A stretch of DNA of 64,000 nucleotides from Flavobacterium franklandianum (GCF_007097365.1 NZ_VJZR01000001.1:434001-498000), one strand, 5' to 3'. Counted from the first letter of the stretch, positions 9,163 to 17,785 are shown. Program-made: numbers and translations. Notes: generated by a model from the sequence alone, not told the origin.

Positions 9163-9491
9163 ATGAAAAATTAATTCTGTTATGTTTCCTTTTTATTTTT
9201 TCAGGGTCTCTTTATGCTCAAGAAACATAAACGAAAAGCGAACCAGTTAAATAAGAAACAACCAAAATAAATCAGATGCAAACAAAGTTGACGCTAAAAT
9301 AAAAGACGAAAAGTAACACGAAAGGCACTTCTAAAAAGAAAGAGCCTGCATTGAAAGAATCTAACGAAAAAGCGCCAAAAACTCCAGACAAAGTTACTGG
9401 TGAATACAATGGAAAAAAAGTATATACTGGCCCAAGAGGCGGGAAATATTACATCAACAAAAACGGAAATAAAACCTATATTCAAGACTAA
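9163..9491 (+). pseudogene. Decayed gene for an exported PBCV-type basic adaptor domain protein
   Basis: The ATG at 9163 runs into TAA after three codons. Shifting frame in the A-tract restores a signal peptide (LILLCFLFIFSGSLYAQE), then a Lys-rich linker broken by three in-frame TAA codons, then an intact end: KVTGEYNGKKVYTGPRGG and KYYINKNGNKTYIQD. That end matches the short PBCV-specific basic adaptor domain (YxGpRGGxYyi) found at the C-terminus of many flavobacterial exported proteins. Each TAA stands where AAA (Lys) would fit. One frameshift plus three stops argues for decay rather than a single sequencing error. It has no ORF of its own longer than the C-terminal piece. The 9098-9162 stretch before it is plain AT-rich DNA. 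Confidence 0.7.
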
Positions 9492-9499
9492 TATTCTCC

Positions 9500-9541
9500 A
9501 AAAAAAAACTGTCCAGAAATTATTTTTTGGACAGTTTTTTT
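9500..9541 (+). terminator. Rho-independent terminator after the decayed gene
   Basis: AAAACTGTCC pairs with GGACAGTTTT around a 14-base AT loop and is followed by a T-tract. The surviving terminator supports the former presence of a working gene. Confidence 0.85.
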
Positions 9542-9628
9542 ATACCTTAACTTAACAGTATAGTAATACTTTCAAAATAGAAATCACTTTCGATTTCATA
9601 CCTTTCGCTCTTAATTTGATATAAATAA

Positions 9629-10696
9629 ATGAGTTTCAATACCGCCAACAAAACTATTTTGATTGCTCCGCTAAACTGGGGTTTGGGTCACGCAACACGT
9701 TGTATTCCAATCATTAAAGCATTACAGGAAAATAATTATATTCCGATTATCGCTTCGGATGGGATTGCACTTGAGTTGTTGCAAAAGGAGTTTCCCTATG
9801 TTCAGACACTTAAATTGCCTTCATACAAAATTGAATATGCAAAGAACGGTAAAAACTTTAAATGGAAATTATTGAAAAACTTTCCTGAAATGATTAAAGC
9901 CATTTGGAAAGAGGAAAAAAAAGTTAGAAAATGGATCAAAAAATATGATATAGATGGCATTATTTCGGACAATAGGTTGGGTGTTTTTAGCAAAAAGATA
10001 CCGTCGGTTTATTTGACACATCAATTGAATGTAATGACTGGAACTACGACTTGGTTCACCAGTATATTGCATCAACAAATTATAAAAAAGCATAATGAAT
10101 GTTGGGTTCCTGATCTAGAAGGAATTTCAAATTTAACCGGTAAATTGGGTCATATTGAAAATCCTGATTTCAATCTGAAATACATTGGTCCATTGAGCCG
10201 AATGCATAAAAAAGAAACTCCAAAATTATATGATTTAATGATTATACTTTCGGGTCCTGAGCCTCAACGCGGATTGTTGGAAGATAAATTAAAAGTTGAA
10301 ATTCTTGGTTATAAAGGGGATGTAGTTTTTGTAAAAGGCATTATCGAAAAAGACCAAAAAAAGGAACAAGTAGAAAATGTTACTTATTATAATTTTATGA
10401 ATAGCCGTCAACTCGAACAAACTTTTAACGAAAGTGAAACGGTTTTATGTCGCTCGGGCTATACCACCATTATGGATTTAGTAAAACTGGAGAAAAAGGT
10501 TTTTTTTATACCAACTCCTGGTCAGTATGAACAAGAATATTTGGCCAAAAAATTAAAAGAGGAAGGGCTTGTTCCTTATGCAAAACAAGACGATTTTCGA
10601 ATTGAAGATCTAAAGGAAATAGAAAATTACAAAGGATTGCCGCTGATCGAAACTCCTGTTAATTGGAAGAATTTATTTGAAATTTTTGAACAATAA
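9629..10696 (+). CDS. GT-B fold glycosyltransferase, MurG/UGT-like
   Basis: A 355-residue protein with the two-domain GT-B layout. The N-terminal APLNWGLGHATR (about 13-24) is the nucleotide-sugar glycosyltransferase entry loop also found in MurG and family 28 enzymes. The C-terminal CRSGYTTIMDL (about 274-284) followed by FFIPTPGQYEQEYLAKKL is the donor-binding region. No transmembrane segment or signal peptide, so it acts in the cytoplasm or at the inner membrane face. Donor and acceptor are unknown. MurG itself is unlikely because the conserved MurG acceptor loops are absent and no murein genes are nearby. Confidence 0.78.
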   Translation: MSFNTANKTILIAPLNWGLGHATRCIPIIKALQENNYIPIIASDGIALELLQKEFPYVQTLKLPSYKIEYAKNGKNFKWKLLKNFPEMIKAIWKEEKKVRKWIKKYDIDGIISDNRLGVFSKKIPSVYLTHQLNVMTGTTTWFTSILHQQIIKKHNECWVPDLEGISNLTGKLGHIENPDFNLKYIGPLSRMHKKETPKLYDLMIILSGPEPQRGLLEDKLKVEILGYKGDVVFVKGIIEKDQKKEQVENVTYYNFMNSRQLEQTFNESETVLCRSGYTTIMDLVKLEKKVFFIPTPGQYEQEYLAKKLKEEGLVPYAKQDDFRIEDLKEIENYKGLPLIETPVNWKNLFEIFEQ

Positions 10697-10726
10697 AACG
10701 CTAAATAATAGATTTTTTTCTCGATT

Positions 10727-11752
10727 TTACAGAGTTTTTGTTGATTCTCTTAGTCTCAATTCGGTTTTAATTACCGTAGTTTTATAGGGATATTCATTTT
10801 CTTTACTTTCTAATCTTTCGATAAGTAATTCTGCTGCTGCCGCACCTATCTCAGGGCCGTGTTGGCTAACAGTAGTTAAGCTTGGGGATAATCTTCTTGA
10901 AGCTAGGATTCCATCGGCAAAACCTATGATAGAAAGATTTTCGGGAATTATATAGCCTCTTTTGAGGCTAATTCGTAAAGCCAGTACGGAATCATCTTCT
11001 TCTAATGCAAATATTCCATCGATGGTATGATTGTCAAATAAAATTTCTGCTTTAGCTTTTAAAGCATCCTCTGAATCGGTTCTTAAAATTAAATCTGTGT
11101 TGATGGCAATGTTATTATTTTGCAAGGCTTTGAGGTATCCTTCGGCCCTAAGTTTTCCTACACTTAAATTGCCTATAGAAGAAAACAAAGCAATTTTTTT
11201 ACAGCCAATATTTATAAGATGTTGAGTTGCGTTAAAAGCTGAGTCAAAATCGTCAACAACCACTTTGTCGCATTCGACTTCATCGACAATTCTGTCAAAC
11301 ATGACTATTGGAGTTCCTTCGTTTATAATTTCTTTAAAATGATTAAACTCATGAAGTTTTTGTGCTTCTTCAGAAACCGATAAAATAAAGCCGTCGATAG
11401 TTCCATTGCTCAACATATCTAAAGTACTAATTTCTTTTTTCAAGGACTCGTTTGAAATACATGTTATTACATTATATCCTTTTTCTTCGGCTACTTTTTC
11501 GATTCCGGTAAATACTTTGGCGAAAAAAGAATTAAGTATGTTTGGGATAATTAATCCAATAGTTTTGGTTTTTCTGTTTTTGAGGTTTAGACCAATTACA
11601 TTTGGTTTGTAATTTTTGAGTTTTGCATATTCCTTAATTCTGGTTTTTGTTTGTTCACTAATTTCAGGACTATCATTAAGTGCTTTTGAAACAGTAGAAA
11701 CAGAAACATTGAGTTCTTTGGCAATTTGTTTTAGAGTCGCTTTAGCTTTCAT
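10727..11752 (-). CDS. LacI-family transcriptional regulator
   Basis: A 341-residue repressor of the LacI/GalR family. The N-terminal helix-turn-helix TLKQIAKELNVSVSTVSKAL occupies about 6-25, followed by the hinge region and a periplasmic-binding-protein-like sensor domain starting at KTKTIGLIIPNILNSFF. The C-terminus LTTVSQHGPEIG and AAELLIERLE is typical. It stands alone, back to back with the ribosomal block and with no sugar genes adjacent, so its target is probably elsewhere. A possible operator lies 230 bases upstream at 11981-11992. Confidence 0.9.
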   Translation of the reverse strand: MKAKATLKQIAKELNVSVSTVSKALNDSPEISEQTKTRIKEYAKLKNYKPNVIGLNLKNRKTKTIGLIIPNILNSFFAKVFTGIEKVAEEKGYNVITCISNESLKKEISTLDMLSNGTIDGFILSVSEEAQKLHEFNHFKEIINEGTPIVMFDRIVDEVECDKVVVDDFDSAFNATQHLINIGCKKIALFSSIGNLSVGKLRAEGYLKALQNNNIAINTDLILRTDSEDALKAKAEILFDNHTIDGIFALEEDDSVLALRISLKRGYIIPENLSIIGFADGILASRRLSPSLTTVSQHGPEIGAAAAELLIERLESKENEYPYKTTVIKTELRLRESTKTL

Positions 11753-12316
11753 ACGAAGAATTATTTTTAAAATGCTAAAGTAATAAAAAACTGCTGAATA
11801 GCTCTTTAAGTCAATATTAAAATAACAGCAAACTAGATTATTTTTTTAAAATTCGGCTGTTTATGATATGATTAAAAGCAATTACGCAATATTTACCCTT
11901 CAAATCACCATTTATCAGCAGTGAAAATAATTTTTTTGCAGGAATTAAGCAAAAGCTCATAGATTTAGGAAGTTTTTTTTGAAATCGATTGCTAGTTTCC
12001 AAAGGAAAGTTTGATTTAGAAAACGGAACAGTTGAATGTATTCTTGGTTTATAACTGTATTTGTGTATATATTAAGGTAGAAGTTTTAAAAATAGAATTA
12101 AGAAAATTTCAAATCAAAACAGAATAAATCAACAAGAATATCAAACAAATAAAAAAAAATTAAGCTACAATTTTTATAAAACCGAGTCGAAAGAAAATGT
12201 CTCATATTTAAAGAAAGGAGTCAAAAAGAAAATGACTAGAAAAACATATACTTTACAGACTGATAATCAGAATAAAATAAAAATTAAAGACTATTTGCTT
12301 TTCAAAAAAATAATTG
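11753..12316. other. Gene-free AT-rich intergenic stretch
   Basis: About 560 bases between the LacI gene and the rplM promoter contain no supportable ORF on either strand and no recognisable RNA. The only item of note is a LacI-like half palindrome AATCGATT at 11983-11990. Confidence 0.6.
11981..11992. promoter_or_regulatory. Possible LacI-type operator
   Basis: GAAATCGATTGC contains the perfect palindrome AATCGATT with a central CG, the usual centre of LacI-family operators. It lies 230 bases upstream of the LacI-family gene, farther than a typical autoregulatory site. Weak, single-site evidence. Confidence 0.25.
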
Positions 12317-12324
12317 TACTTTTG
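12294..12324 (+). promoter_or_regulatory. Promoter of the rplM-rpsI operon
   Basis: TTTG at 12294-12297 (the -33 element), 19 bases spacing, then TACTTTTG at 12317-12324 (the -7 element). Transcription is expected to begin near 12331, leaving a leader of about 40 bases with a small TCCC/GGGA hairpin. Confidence 0.65.
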
Positions 12325-12369
12325 CACTCCCTTTATTGGGAATGGAATGTTTAATTAAAATAAATTATT

Positions 12370-12825
12370 GTGAACGCATTAAGCTACAAAACAGTATCGA
12401 CAAGCAAAGCAACCGTATCCAAAGAATGGATTGTGGTAGACGCTGACGGTCATAACTTAGGTCGTCTTGCATCAAAGGTCGCTATGATCCTTAGAGGTAA
12501 GTATAAACCAAGTTATACCCCACACGTGGACTGTGGAGATAACGTAATTGTTATCAACTCAGAAAAAATCAACCTTACAGGTAACAAAATGGACGAAAAA
12601 ACATACGTTCGTCACACTGGTTATCCTGGAGGACAAAGAACTTTAACTGCAAAAGTATTACAGGCAAAAAACCCTGCATTATTAGTAGAAAAAGCAGTAA
12701 AAGGAATGTTACCTAAAAACAAATTAGGAGCAGAACTTTTCAGAAATTTAAATGTTGTTGTAGGATCAGAGCACAAACAAGGCGCTCAAAAACCTAGAAC
12801 TGTTAACCTAAACGATCTTAAGTAA
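12370..12825 (+). CDS. rplM: 50S ribosomal protein L13 (uL13)
   Basis: Ribosomal protein of 151 residues and first gene of the L13-S9 operon. The conserved body is obvious: WIVVDADGHNLGRLASKVA, then GKYKPSYTPHVDCGD and HTGYPGGQRTLT. The chosen start is GTG at 12370; no ATG is available before the conserved WIVVDA segment, and the N-terminal NALSYKT stretch matches the Bacteroidota form of L13. The last base of its TAA overlaps the first base of the rpsI ATG, giving tight coupling. Confidence 0.97.
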   Translation: MNALSYKTVSTSKATVSKEWIVVDADGHNLGRLASKVAMILRGKYKPSYTPHVDCGDNVIVINSEKINLTGNKMDEKTYVRHTGYPGGQRTLTAKVLQAKNPALLVEKAVKGMLPKNKLGAELFRNLNVVVGSEHKQGAQKPRTVNLNDLK

Positions 12826-13211
12826 TGGGAGTAATTCACAAAATCGGTAGAAGAAAAACCGCTGTTGCACGTGTATATGTTTCAGAAGGAACAGGAGTTA
12901 TCACTGTAAACAAAAAACCATTCGCAACTTATTTCCCAACTGCAACTTTACAATACAAAGTTTTACAACCAATGTCTATGACAGAAAATGTAACAAACTA
13001 TGATGTAAAAGTAAACGTTTACGGAGGTGGTTCAACTGGTCAAGCAGAAGCTGTAAGAATGGCTTTGGCTAGAGTAATGTGTGAAGTTGGCGAAGGAAAC
13101 AGAGCTATCTTAAAACCAGAAGGTTTATTAACAAGAGATCCAAGAATGGTTGAACGTAAAAAATTCGGTCAGAAGAAAGCTCGTAAGAGATTCCAATTCT
13201 CTAAACGTTAA
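12825..13211 (+). CDS. rpsI: 30S ribosomal protein S9 (uS9)
   Basis: Small-subunit protein of 128 residues that reaches the P-site tRNA with its basic C-terminal tail. Visible are the N-terminal IGRRKTAVARVYV, the central YGGGSTGQAEAVRMALAR, and the terminal KKFGQKKARKRFQFSKR. It overlaps rplM by one base and shares its promoter. Confidence 0.98.
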   Translation: MGVIHKIGRRKTAVARVYVSEGTGVITVNKKPFATYFPTATLQYKVLQPMSMTENVTNYDVKVNVYGGGSTGQAEAVRMALARVMCEVGEGNRAILKPEGLLTRDPRMVERKKFGQKKARKRFQFSKR

Positions 13212-13359
13212 TATTGCCTGTCTTGTACGATTCGTGCAAGACTTATTGATGATTAATTTAAAAACAATGTTGTTGTTGTCAAGCTGAGGCTTGAAATTAG
13301 TTTAGCATCTAAATGGATTAATGGTTAAACGATTTGTGGTTATTGATTAAAGGTTGGAA

Positions 13360-13396
13360 AATCTGAAATCTGAAATCTGAAATCTGAAATCTGAAA
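13360..13396 (+). repeat. 7-bp tandem repeat AATCTGA, five copies
   Basis: Five perfect AATCTGA units in the rpsI-rpsB spacer, the same heptamer as at 4091-4116. Confidence 0.9.
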
Positions 13397-13434
13397 ATAC
13401 ATTGCTAATCAACAGAACGTAAACTAAACAAAAA

Positions 13435-14268
13435 ATGTCAAACAAAGTAGAAGTAAAAGAATTACTAGAAGCAGGTGTTCATTTCGGACACATGACTAGA
13501 AAATGGGATCCAAATATGGCTCCATACATTTATATGGAACGTAATGGAATTCACATTATCAATCTATATAAAACTGCAGCAAAAATTGAAGAAGCTAACG
13601 AAGCTTTGAAAAAAATTGCAGCATCAGGTAGAAAAATACTATTCGTAGCTACCAAAAAACAAGCAAAAGACATCGTTGCCGAAAAAGCAGCAGCTTGTAA
13701 CATGCCGTACATCACTGAAAGATGGCCTGGTGGAATGTTGACTAACTTCGTAACTATCCGTAAAGCTGTTAAAAAAATGGCTACTATCGATAAAATGAAG
13801 AAAGACGGAACATTCATGACCCTTTCTAAAAAAGAGCGTTTACAAGTAGATCGTCTTCGTGCTAAATTAGAGAAAAACTTAGGTTCAATCGCAGATATGT
13901 CTCGACTTCCTGCTGCATTGTTCGTTGTAGATATCAAAGCTGAACACATCGCAATAAAAGAAGCTCAAAAATTAAACATTCCAGTTTTTGCAATGGTAGA
14001 TACCAATTCTGATCCAAGAGAGGTAGAATATGTAATTCCTGCAAATGATGATGCTTCTAAATCAATCGATAAAATTTTATCTATTGTTACAGCTGCGATT
14101 GTTGAAGGTCTTTCAAACAGAGGTACTGAAGCAGACATCCAACCTGAAGCAAACACTGAAGAAGTTGTTGCTGAAGAAGTTGTTGCTCCTGTAGCCGAAG
14201 TTGTTGCTCCTGTAGCCGAAGTAGCTGAGCCAACTGCAGAAGTTGAAGCTCCAGCAACCGAAGAATAA
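13435..14268 (+). CDS. rpsB: 30S ribosomal protein S2 (uS2)
   Basis: Ribosomal protein of 277 residues. The body is canonical: LLEAGVHFGHMTRKWDPNM near 9-27, then RWPGGMLTNF and DTNSDPREVEYVIPANDDA. The last 45 residues form a Glu/Val/Ala/Pro-rich acidic tail (EEVVAPVAEVVAPVAEV) encoded by a 21-base unit repeated twice in tandem. Such tails are common on Bacteroidota S2. rpsB is followed by tsf, the widespread gene order. Confidence 0.97.
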   Translation: MSNKVEVKELLEAGVHFGHMTRKWDPNMAPYIYMERNGIHIINLYKTAAKIEEANEALKKIAASGRKILFVATKKQAKDIVAEKAAACNMPYITERWPGGMLTNFVTIRKAVKKMATIDKMKKDGTFMTLSKKERLQVDRLRAKLEKNLGSIADMSRLPAALFVVDIKAEHIAIKEAQKLNIPVFAMVDTNSDPREVEYVIPANDDASKSIDKILSIVTAAIVEGLSNRGTEADIQPEANTEEVVAEEVVAPVAEVVAPVAEVAEPTAEVEAPATEE

Positions 14269-14274
14269 ATCAAA

Positions 14275-14373
14275 TTTAAATTCCAATTTTTTAATTCCAA
14301 ATTCCAAAAAGATTAATAACGTTAAGTTAGTAATTTGATAAAATTGGAATTGGGGATTTGAAAATTGGAATTT
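14275..14373. repeat. Inverted repeat in the rpsB-tsf spacer
   Basis: AAATTCCAATTTT near 14276 is complementary to AAAATTGGAATTT near 14360, with further AATTCCAAATTCC/GGAATTGGGGATTT complementarity between. It could form a long AT hairpin that attenuates read-through into tsf; there is no proper T-tail. Confidence 0.55.
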
Positions 14374-14403
14374 TTACTTTTATAACATTAAACTCATTAT
14401 ATT

Positions 14404-15228
14404 ATGGCAACAATTACTGCTGCAGACGTAAATAAATTAAGAACAATTACAGGTGCAGGAATGATGGACTGCAAAAAAGCACTTGTAGAATCTGAAGGAG
14501 ATTTTGATTTAGCAATCGAAAACCTTCGTAAAAAAGGCCAAAAAGTAGCTGCAAACCGTTCAGACCGAGAGTCTACAGAAGGAGCTGCAATAGCCGTTGT
14601 TAACCAAGACAAAACCGCTGGTGTTGTTATCACTTTAAACTGCGAGACCGACTTCGTAGGAATGAATGAAAACTTTGTGAAAATGGCTACTGATATGGCT
14701 AATTTAGCATTGACATTTAATACAAAAGAAGAATTTTTAGCGGCTGATTTCAATGGAATCTCGGTTGCCGAAAAATTAATTGAACAAACCGGAGTTATTG
14801 GAGAAAAATTAGAAATCAGAACTTTCGAAAAATTGGAAGGTGCTTTGATAGGATCTTACATACACTCTGGAAACAAAATTGCTACGTTAGTAGCTCTTTC
14901 TTCAAATATTGCTGGCGCTGACGAAGTAGCAAGGAATATTGCGATGCAAGCAGCAGCTATGTCTCCAATAGCTTTAAACGAAGCTGGTGTAGATTCAGAT
15001 ACTATTGCAAAAGAAATCGAAATTGCAAAAGATATTTTACGTCAAGAAGGAAAACCAGAAGCTATGTTAGACAATATTGCTAAAGGAAAATTAGCTCGTT
15101 TCTTTAAAGACAATACCTTAGTAAACCAAGATTACATTAAAGATAACAAAATGAGCGTAGCTGATTATGCAAAATCTTTAGATAAAAATCTTATAGTAAC
15201 AGGTTTCAAAAGAGCCGCATTAGGATAA
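14404..15228 (+). CDS. tsf: Translation elongation factor Ts
   Basis: Guanine-nucleotide exchange factor for EF-Tu, 274 residues. The N-terminal UBA-like domain reads VNKLRTITGAGMMDCKKAL (9-27), followed by the core TDFVGMNENF and the EF-Tu-contacting C-terminal region. A terminator follows directly, closing the translation block. Confidence 0.98.
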   Translation: MATITAADVNKLRTITGAGMMDCKKALVESEGDFDLAIENLRKKGQKVAANRSDRESTEGAAIAVVNQDKTAGVVITLNCETDFVGMNENFVKMATDMANLALTFNTKEEFLAADFNGISVAEKLIEQTGVIGEKLEIRTFEKLEGALIGSYIHSGNKIATLVALSSNIAGADEVARNIAMQAAAMSPIALNEAGVDSDTIAKEIEIAKDILRQEGKPEAMLDNIAKGKLARFFKDNTLVNQDYIKDNKMSVADYAKSLDKNLIVTGFKRAALG

Positions 15229-15250
15229 TTATAATTCATATTTGACTTTT

Positions 15251-15285
15251 AAAAACGCTTGATTTAATCAGGCGTTTTTTTTTTT
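15251..15285 (+). terminator. Terminator of rpsB-tsf
   Basis: AAACGCTTGAT pairs with ATCAGGCGTTT and is followed by eleven or more T residues. Confidence 0.9.
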
Positions 15286-15530
15286 GTTTTAATTTCTAAA
15301 ATTTGAATTTAAAACAAATTTTGTTATGAGACCCTTTGCCGAATTTGATATCTAGGTATTTAAACTTCTACAATAGTCTCCATCATGAAAAAAACTCAAG
15401 CTCGATAATTAGGTTAAATATTTTATTTTATGATTTGAAATATGCCTATTTGTAGGTATTGTAGATGTGAAAATTTAGAGTGTATTTTACAAAGTTAAAA
15501 TTAACAAAAAACAATTTAAATTTTAAAACT

Positions 15531-15869
15531 ATGAAAAAAATAAATTTTTTAATTGCATCTTTGGCTATAATTGGCTTAGCGACACTTTTTTATTCTTGTG
15601 AAGAAGAAGTCATTACTGATTCTGAAGTGGGTACAATTTGCAACACATCAAGTAGTGGATGTGGTGGATCATTTCAAGCCTGTTCCAATGGCACTTCAAT
15701 TTGGTACACTTACAATGGTAAAAAGTACACTTGTGCATCTAATAGTAATTGCACGGCTGCAGCAACAGCATTAGCAAATGATATGTGTGGTGGAAGTGGG
15801 GTTTCGAAAAAAGATTTTGATTTAAAAGTGCAAAATGTTTTAAATTCTGTACCTATGATCAGTAAATAA
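15531..15869 (+). CDS. Cysteine-rich lipoprotein of unknown function
   Basis: A 112-residue predicted lipoprotein. The ATG at 15531 starts a clean signal peptide (KKINFLIASLAIIGLATLF) with lipobox YSC, giving Cys at about 23; an upstream TTG extension would spoil it. The mature part holds six further cysteines at roughly even spacing (TIC, SGC, QAC, YTC, SNC, DMC), enough for three disulfides, around a WYTYNGKKYTC segment. I recognise no family. It is not part of an operon and has its own terminator further downstream. Confidence 0.65.
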   Translation: MKKINFLIASLAIIGLATLFYSCEEEVITDSEVGTICNTSSSGCGGSFQACSNGTSIWYTYNGKKYTCASNSNCTAAATALANDMCGGSGVSKKDFDLKVQNVLNSVPMISK

Positions 15870-16000
15870 ACTGCAGATTCAACTTGTAATTATCTTACTT
15901 GAAAGTATATTAAATTCTTCGATAATTCGAAAAAACGCAATCTAAGAAAAATCTACATGTTATTTAAAAAGTTATTTATTTTTTCATTATTGTAATTCCA

Positions 16001-16037
16001 AAAAAGGGAGGTTTGTTCATTCAAACCTCCCTTTTTT
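16001..16037 (+). terminator. Strong terminator downstream of the Cys-rich lipoprotein
   Basis: AAAAAAGGGAGGTTTG pairs with CAAACCTCCCTTTTTT around TTCATT. The remaining part of the 15870-16264 gap is AT-rich without a gene, ending in the trxA promoter. Confidence 0.9.
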
Positions 16038-16223
16038 AATTGATAAATAATCAGCTTTTTAAGCTTCTTATTTCAAATAATTATTTCGAAAGTTAATAAC
16101 CACATAGAAAAATTAAATATTTTTTCATAATGAAACCATCCCTTATAGATCTAAAATAAATTATACCAATTTAAAAATAGTTAAATGTAATACAAGTTAC
16201 ACTTCCTAACTCAAATGTTTCTA

Positions 16224-16231
16224 TATCTTTG
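16224..16231 (+). promoter_or_regulatory. Promoter -7 element for trxA
   Basis: TATCTTTG followed by CACTACA, 33 bases before the ATG at 16265. Exact TAnnTTTG match. Confidence 0.65.
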
Positions 16232-16264
16232 CACTACAAAAACAAATAATTAAAAAATATAAAT

Positions 16265-16582
16265 ATGGCATTAGCAATAACAGACGCTACTTTTGAAGAA
16301 GTAGTTTTAAAATCAACAAAACCAGTAATGGTCGATTTTTGGGCAGCTTGGTGTGGACCATGTAGAATGGTTGGACCAATAATTGATCAATTAGGCGAAG
16401 AGTATGAAGGAAAAGTAGTTGTAGGAAAAGTAGATGTTGATGCAAATCAAGAGTTTGCAGCTAAATACGGTGTTCGTAATATACCTACTGTATTAGTTTT
16501 TCATAACGGAGAAGTGGTAGGAAAGCAAGTAGGAGTTGCTCCAAAACAAACTTACGCTGATAGTTTAGATGCTTTGTTGTAA
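16265..16582 (+). CDS. trxA: Thioredoxin
   Basis: Small cytosolic dithiol oxidoreductase (105 residues) that reduces protein disulfides. The active site WCGPC is at 29-33, followed by RMVGPI, and the cis-proline loop is NIPTVLVF. There is no signal peptide, and length is standard. Single-gene unit with its own promoter and terminator. Confidence 0.97.
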   Translation: MALAITDATFEEVVLKSTKPVMVDFWAAWCGPCRMVGPIIDQLGEEYEGKVVVGKVDVDANQEFAAKYGVRNIPTVLVFHNGEVVGKQVGVAPKQTYADSLDALL

Positions 16583-16603
16583 ACTAAAAATTATTCTCAT
16601 AAA

Positions 16604-16633
16604 GAAAGGTTTGGCGAAAGTCAAGCCTTTTTT
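16604..16633 (+). terminator. Terminator of trxA
   Basis: AAAGGTTTGGC pairs imperfectly with GTCAAGCCTTT around GAAA and is followed by T residues. Confidence 0.75.
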
Positions 16634-16685
16634 ATTTAAAATCTATTAATTTTTAAATCGTTCAATCTTTTAATACATTTGAGAA

Positions 16686-17612
16686 ATGAAGATCGAATCA
16701 CAAATAGCAAAAATTTCTAGTTTCCAACATCTTGAAATGTTGGCCAACCAAATTGTGGAAGGTTTTATCTCAGGTATGCACAAAAGCCCTTTTCATGGTT
16801 TTTCGGCCGAATTTGCCGAACATAAAGTCTATAATGTGGGCGAAAGCACTAAACATATCGATTGGAAATTATTTGCCAAAACCGATAGATTGTACACCAA
16901 AAAATTCGAAGAAGATACCAATTTGCGTTGCCACATCATCATCGATAATTCGTCATCGATGCATTATCCAAAACTGGATGACAAAGAGAAATTTTATCAA
17001 AACAAGATTGGGTTTTCGGTTTTGGCTTCGGCAGTGTTGATGAATATTCTAAAGAAACAGCGCGATGCAGTAGGTTTAAGCGTGTTTTCAGACACGTATG
17101 AGTATTATTCTCCCGAAAAAGGAAGTGATCGTCACCACCGAATGATTTTGAACGCTCTTGAGAATCTTTTGGAAAAACCTAAAGTTCAAAAAACGACTGA
17201 CACTATAAAATTTTTGCACCAAATCGCAGAGAAAATACATCGCCGTTCGATGATTATACTTTTTACAGATATGTTTCAATCTGGAAATGAAGAAGCCTTG
17301 TTTACTGCCTTGCAACATTTGAAACACAACAAGCATAAAGTGGTTTTATTTCACGTTATTGACAACAAAACGGAGCTGAATTTCGACTTTGACAACGCTC
17401 CAAGAAAATTTATTGACATAGAAACTGGAGATGAGGTTAATCTTTTTGCCGATAATGTGAAGTATGAATACGAAAAAGGGGTCAATAGTTACTTCAAAAA
17501 GCTAGCTTTAACTTGCTCTCAGAACAAAATTAAGTACATTCCTGTTGGTGTTGCCGACAATTTTGAAAAAATATTGACTACATATTTAGTTGAAAAACAA
17601 AACTTTGGATAA
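16686..17612 (+). CDS. DUF58 domain-containing protein
   Basis: A 308-residue soluble protein of the DUF58 family. The family segment GESTKHIDWKLFAKTDRLY (52-70) and the vWA-like metal site IIIDNSSSM (84-92) are both present, followed by a MIILFTDMFQSG stretch typical of the vWA fold. DUF58 proteins usually sit beside MoxR AAA ATPases and may help assemble metal-containing or membrane complexes; no MoxR or BatA-type gene is adjacent here, so this copy is an orphan. There are no transmembrane helices. Confidence 0.88.
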   Translation: MKIESQIAKISSFQHLEMLANQIVEGFISGMHKSPFHGFSAEFAEHKVYNVGESTKHIDWKLFAKTDRLYTKKFEEDTNLRCHIIIDNSSSMHYPKLDDKEKFYQNKIGFSVLASAVLMNILKKQRDAVGLSVFSDTYEYYSPEKGSDRHHRMILNALENLLEKPKVQKTTDTIKFLHQIAEKIHRRSMIILFTDMFQSGNEEALFTALQHLKHNKHKVVLFHVIDNKTELNFDFDNAPRKFIDIETGDEVNLFADNVKYEYEKGVNSYFKKLALTCSQNKIKYIPVGVADNFEKILTTYLVEKQNFG

Positions 17613-17650
17613 TGAGTAAAAAAAATATCAAATGTTTTTCGAATAAACAC

Positions 17651-17680
17651 TTGTAGAAACAAAAATCTATAGTATATTTG
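17651..17680 (+). promoter_or_regulatory. Promoter of tRNA-Asp
   Basis: TTG at 17651-17653, 19-base spacer, TATATTTG at 17673-17680. The tRNA begins 18 bases later. Confidence 0.65.
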
Positions 17681-17698
17681 CAACCGCAATAAAGCAGA

Positions 17699-17772
17699 GG
17701 TTTGGTAGTTCAGTTGGTTAGAATACATGCCTGTCACGCATGGGGTCGCGGGTTCGAGTCCCGTCCAGACCG
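17699..17772 (+). tRNA. tRNA-Asp (GTC)
   Basis: Full cloverleaf: acceptor GGTTTGG pairs with CCAGACC, anticodon stem CATGC/GCATG with loop CTGTCAC (anticodon GTC at 17733-17735), and T arm GCGGG-TTCGAGT-CCCGT. Discriminator base G. The 3' CCA is not encoded. Confidence 0.95.
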
Positions 17773-17785
17773 CTAAAATTGGGAG

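Noticed and set aside
9629..10696. MurG assignment for the GT-B glycosyltransferase
   Set aside because: Only the general GT-B motifs match; MurG-specific acceptor loops and mur neighbours are missing.
13551..14307. Long open frames on the minus strand across rpsB
   Set aside because: They are mirror frames of the strongly coding rpsB; low-complexity Ser/Thr/Ala composition, no family features, and no promoter.
14397..14753. Open frame of 118 codons antisense to tsf
   Set aside because: Lies fully inside tsf; composition reflects the tsf codon pattern on the other strand.
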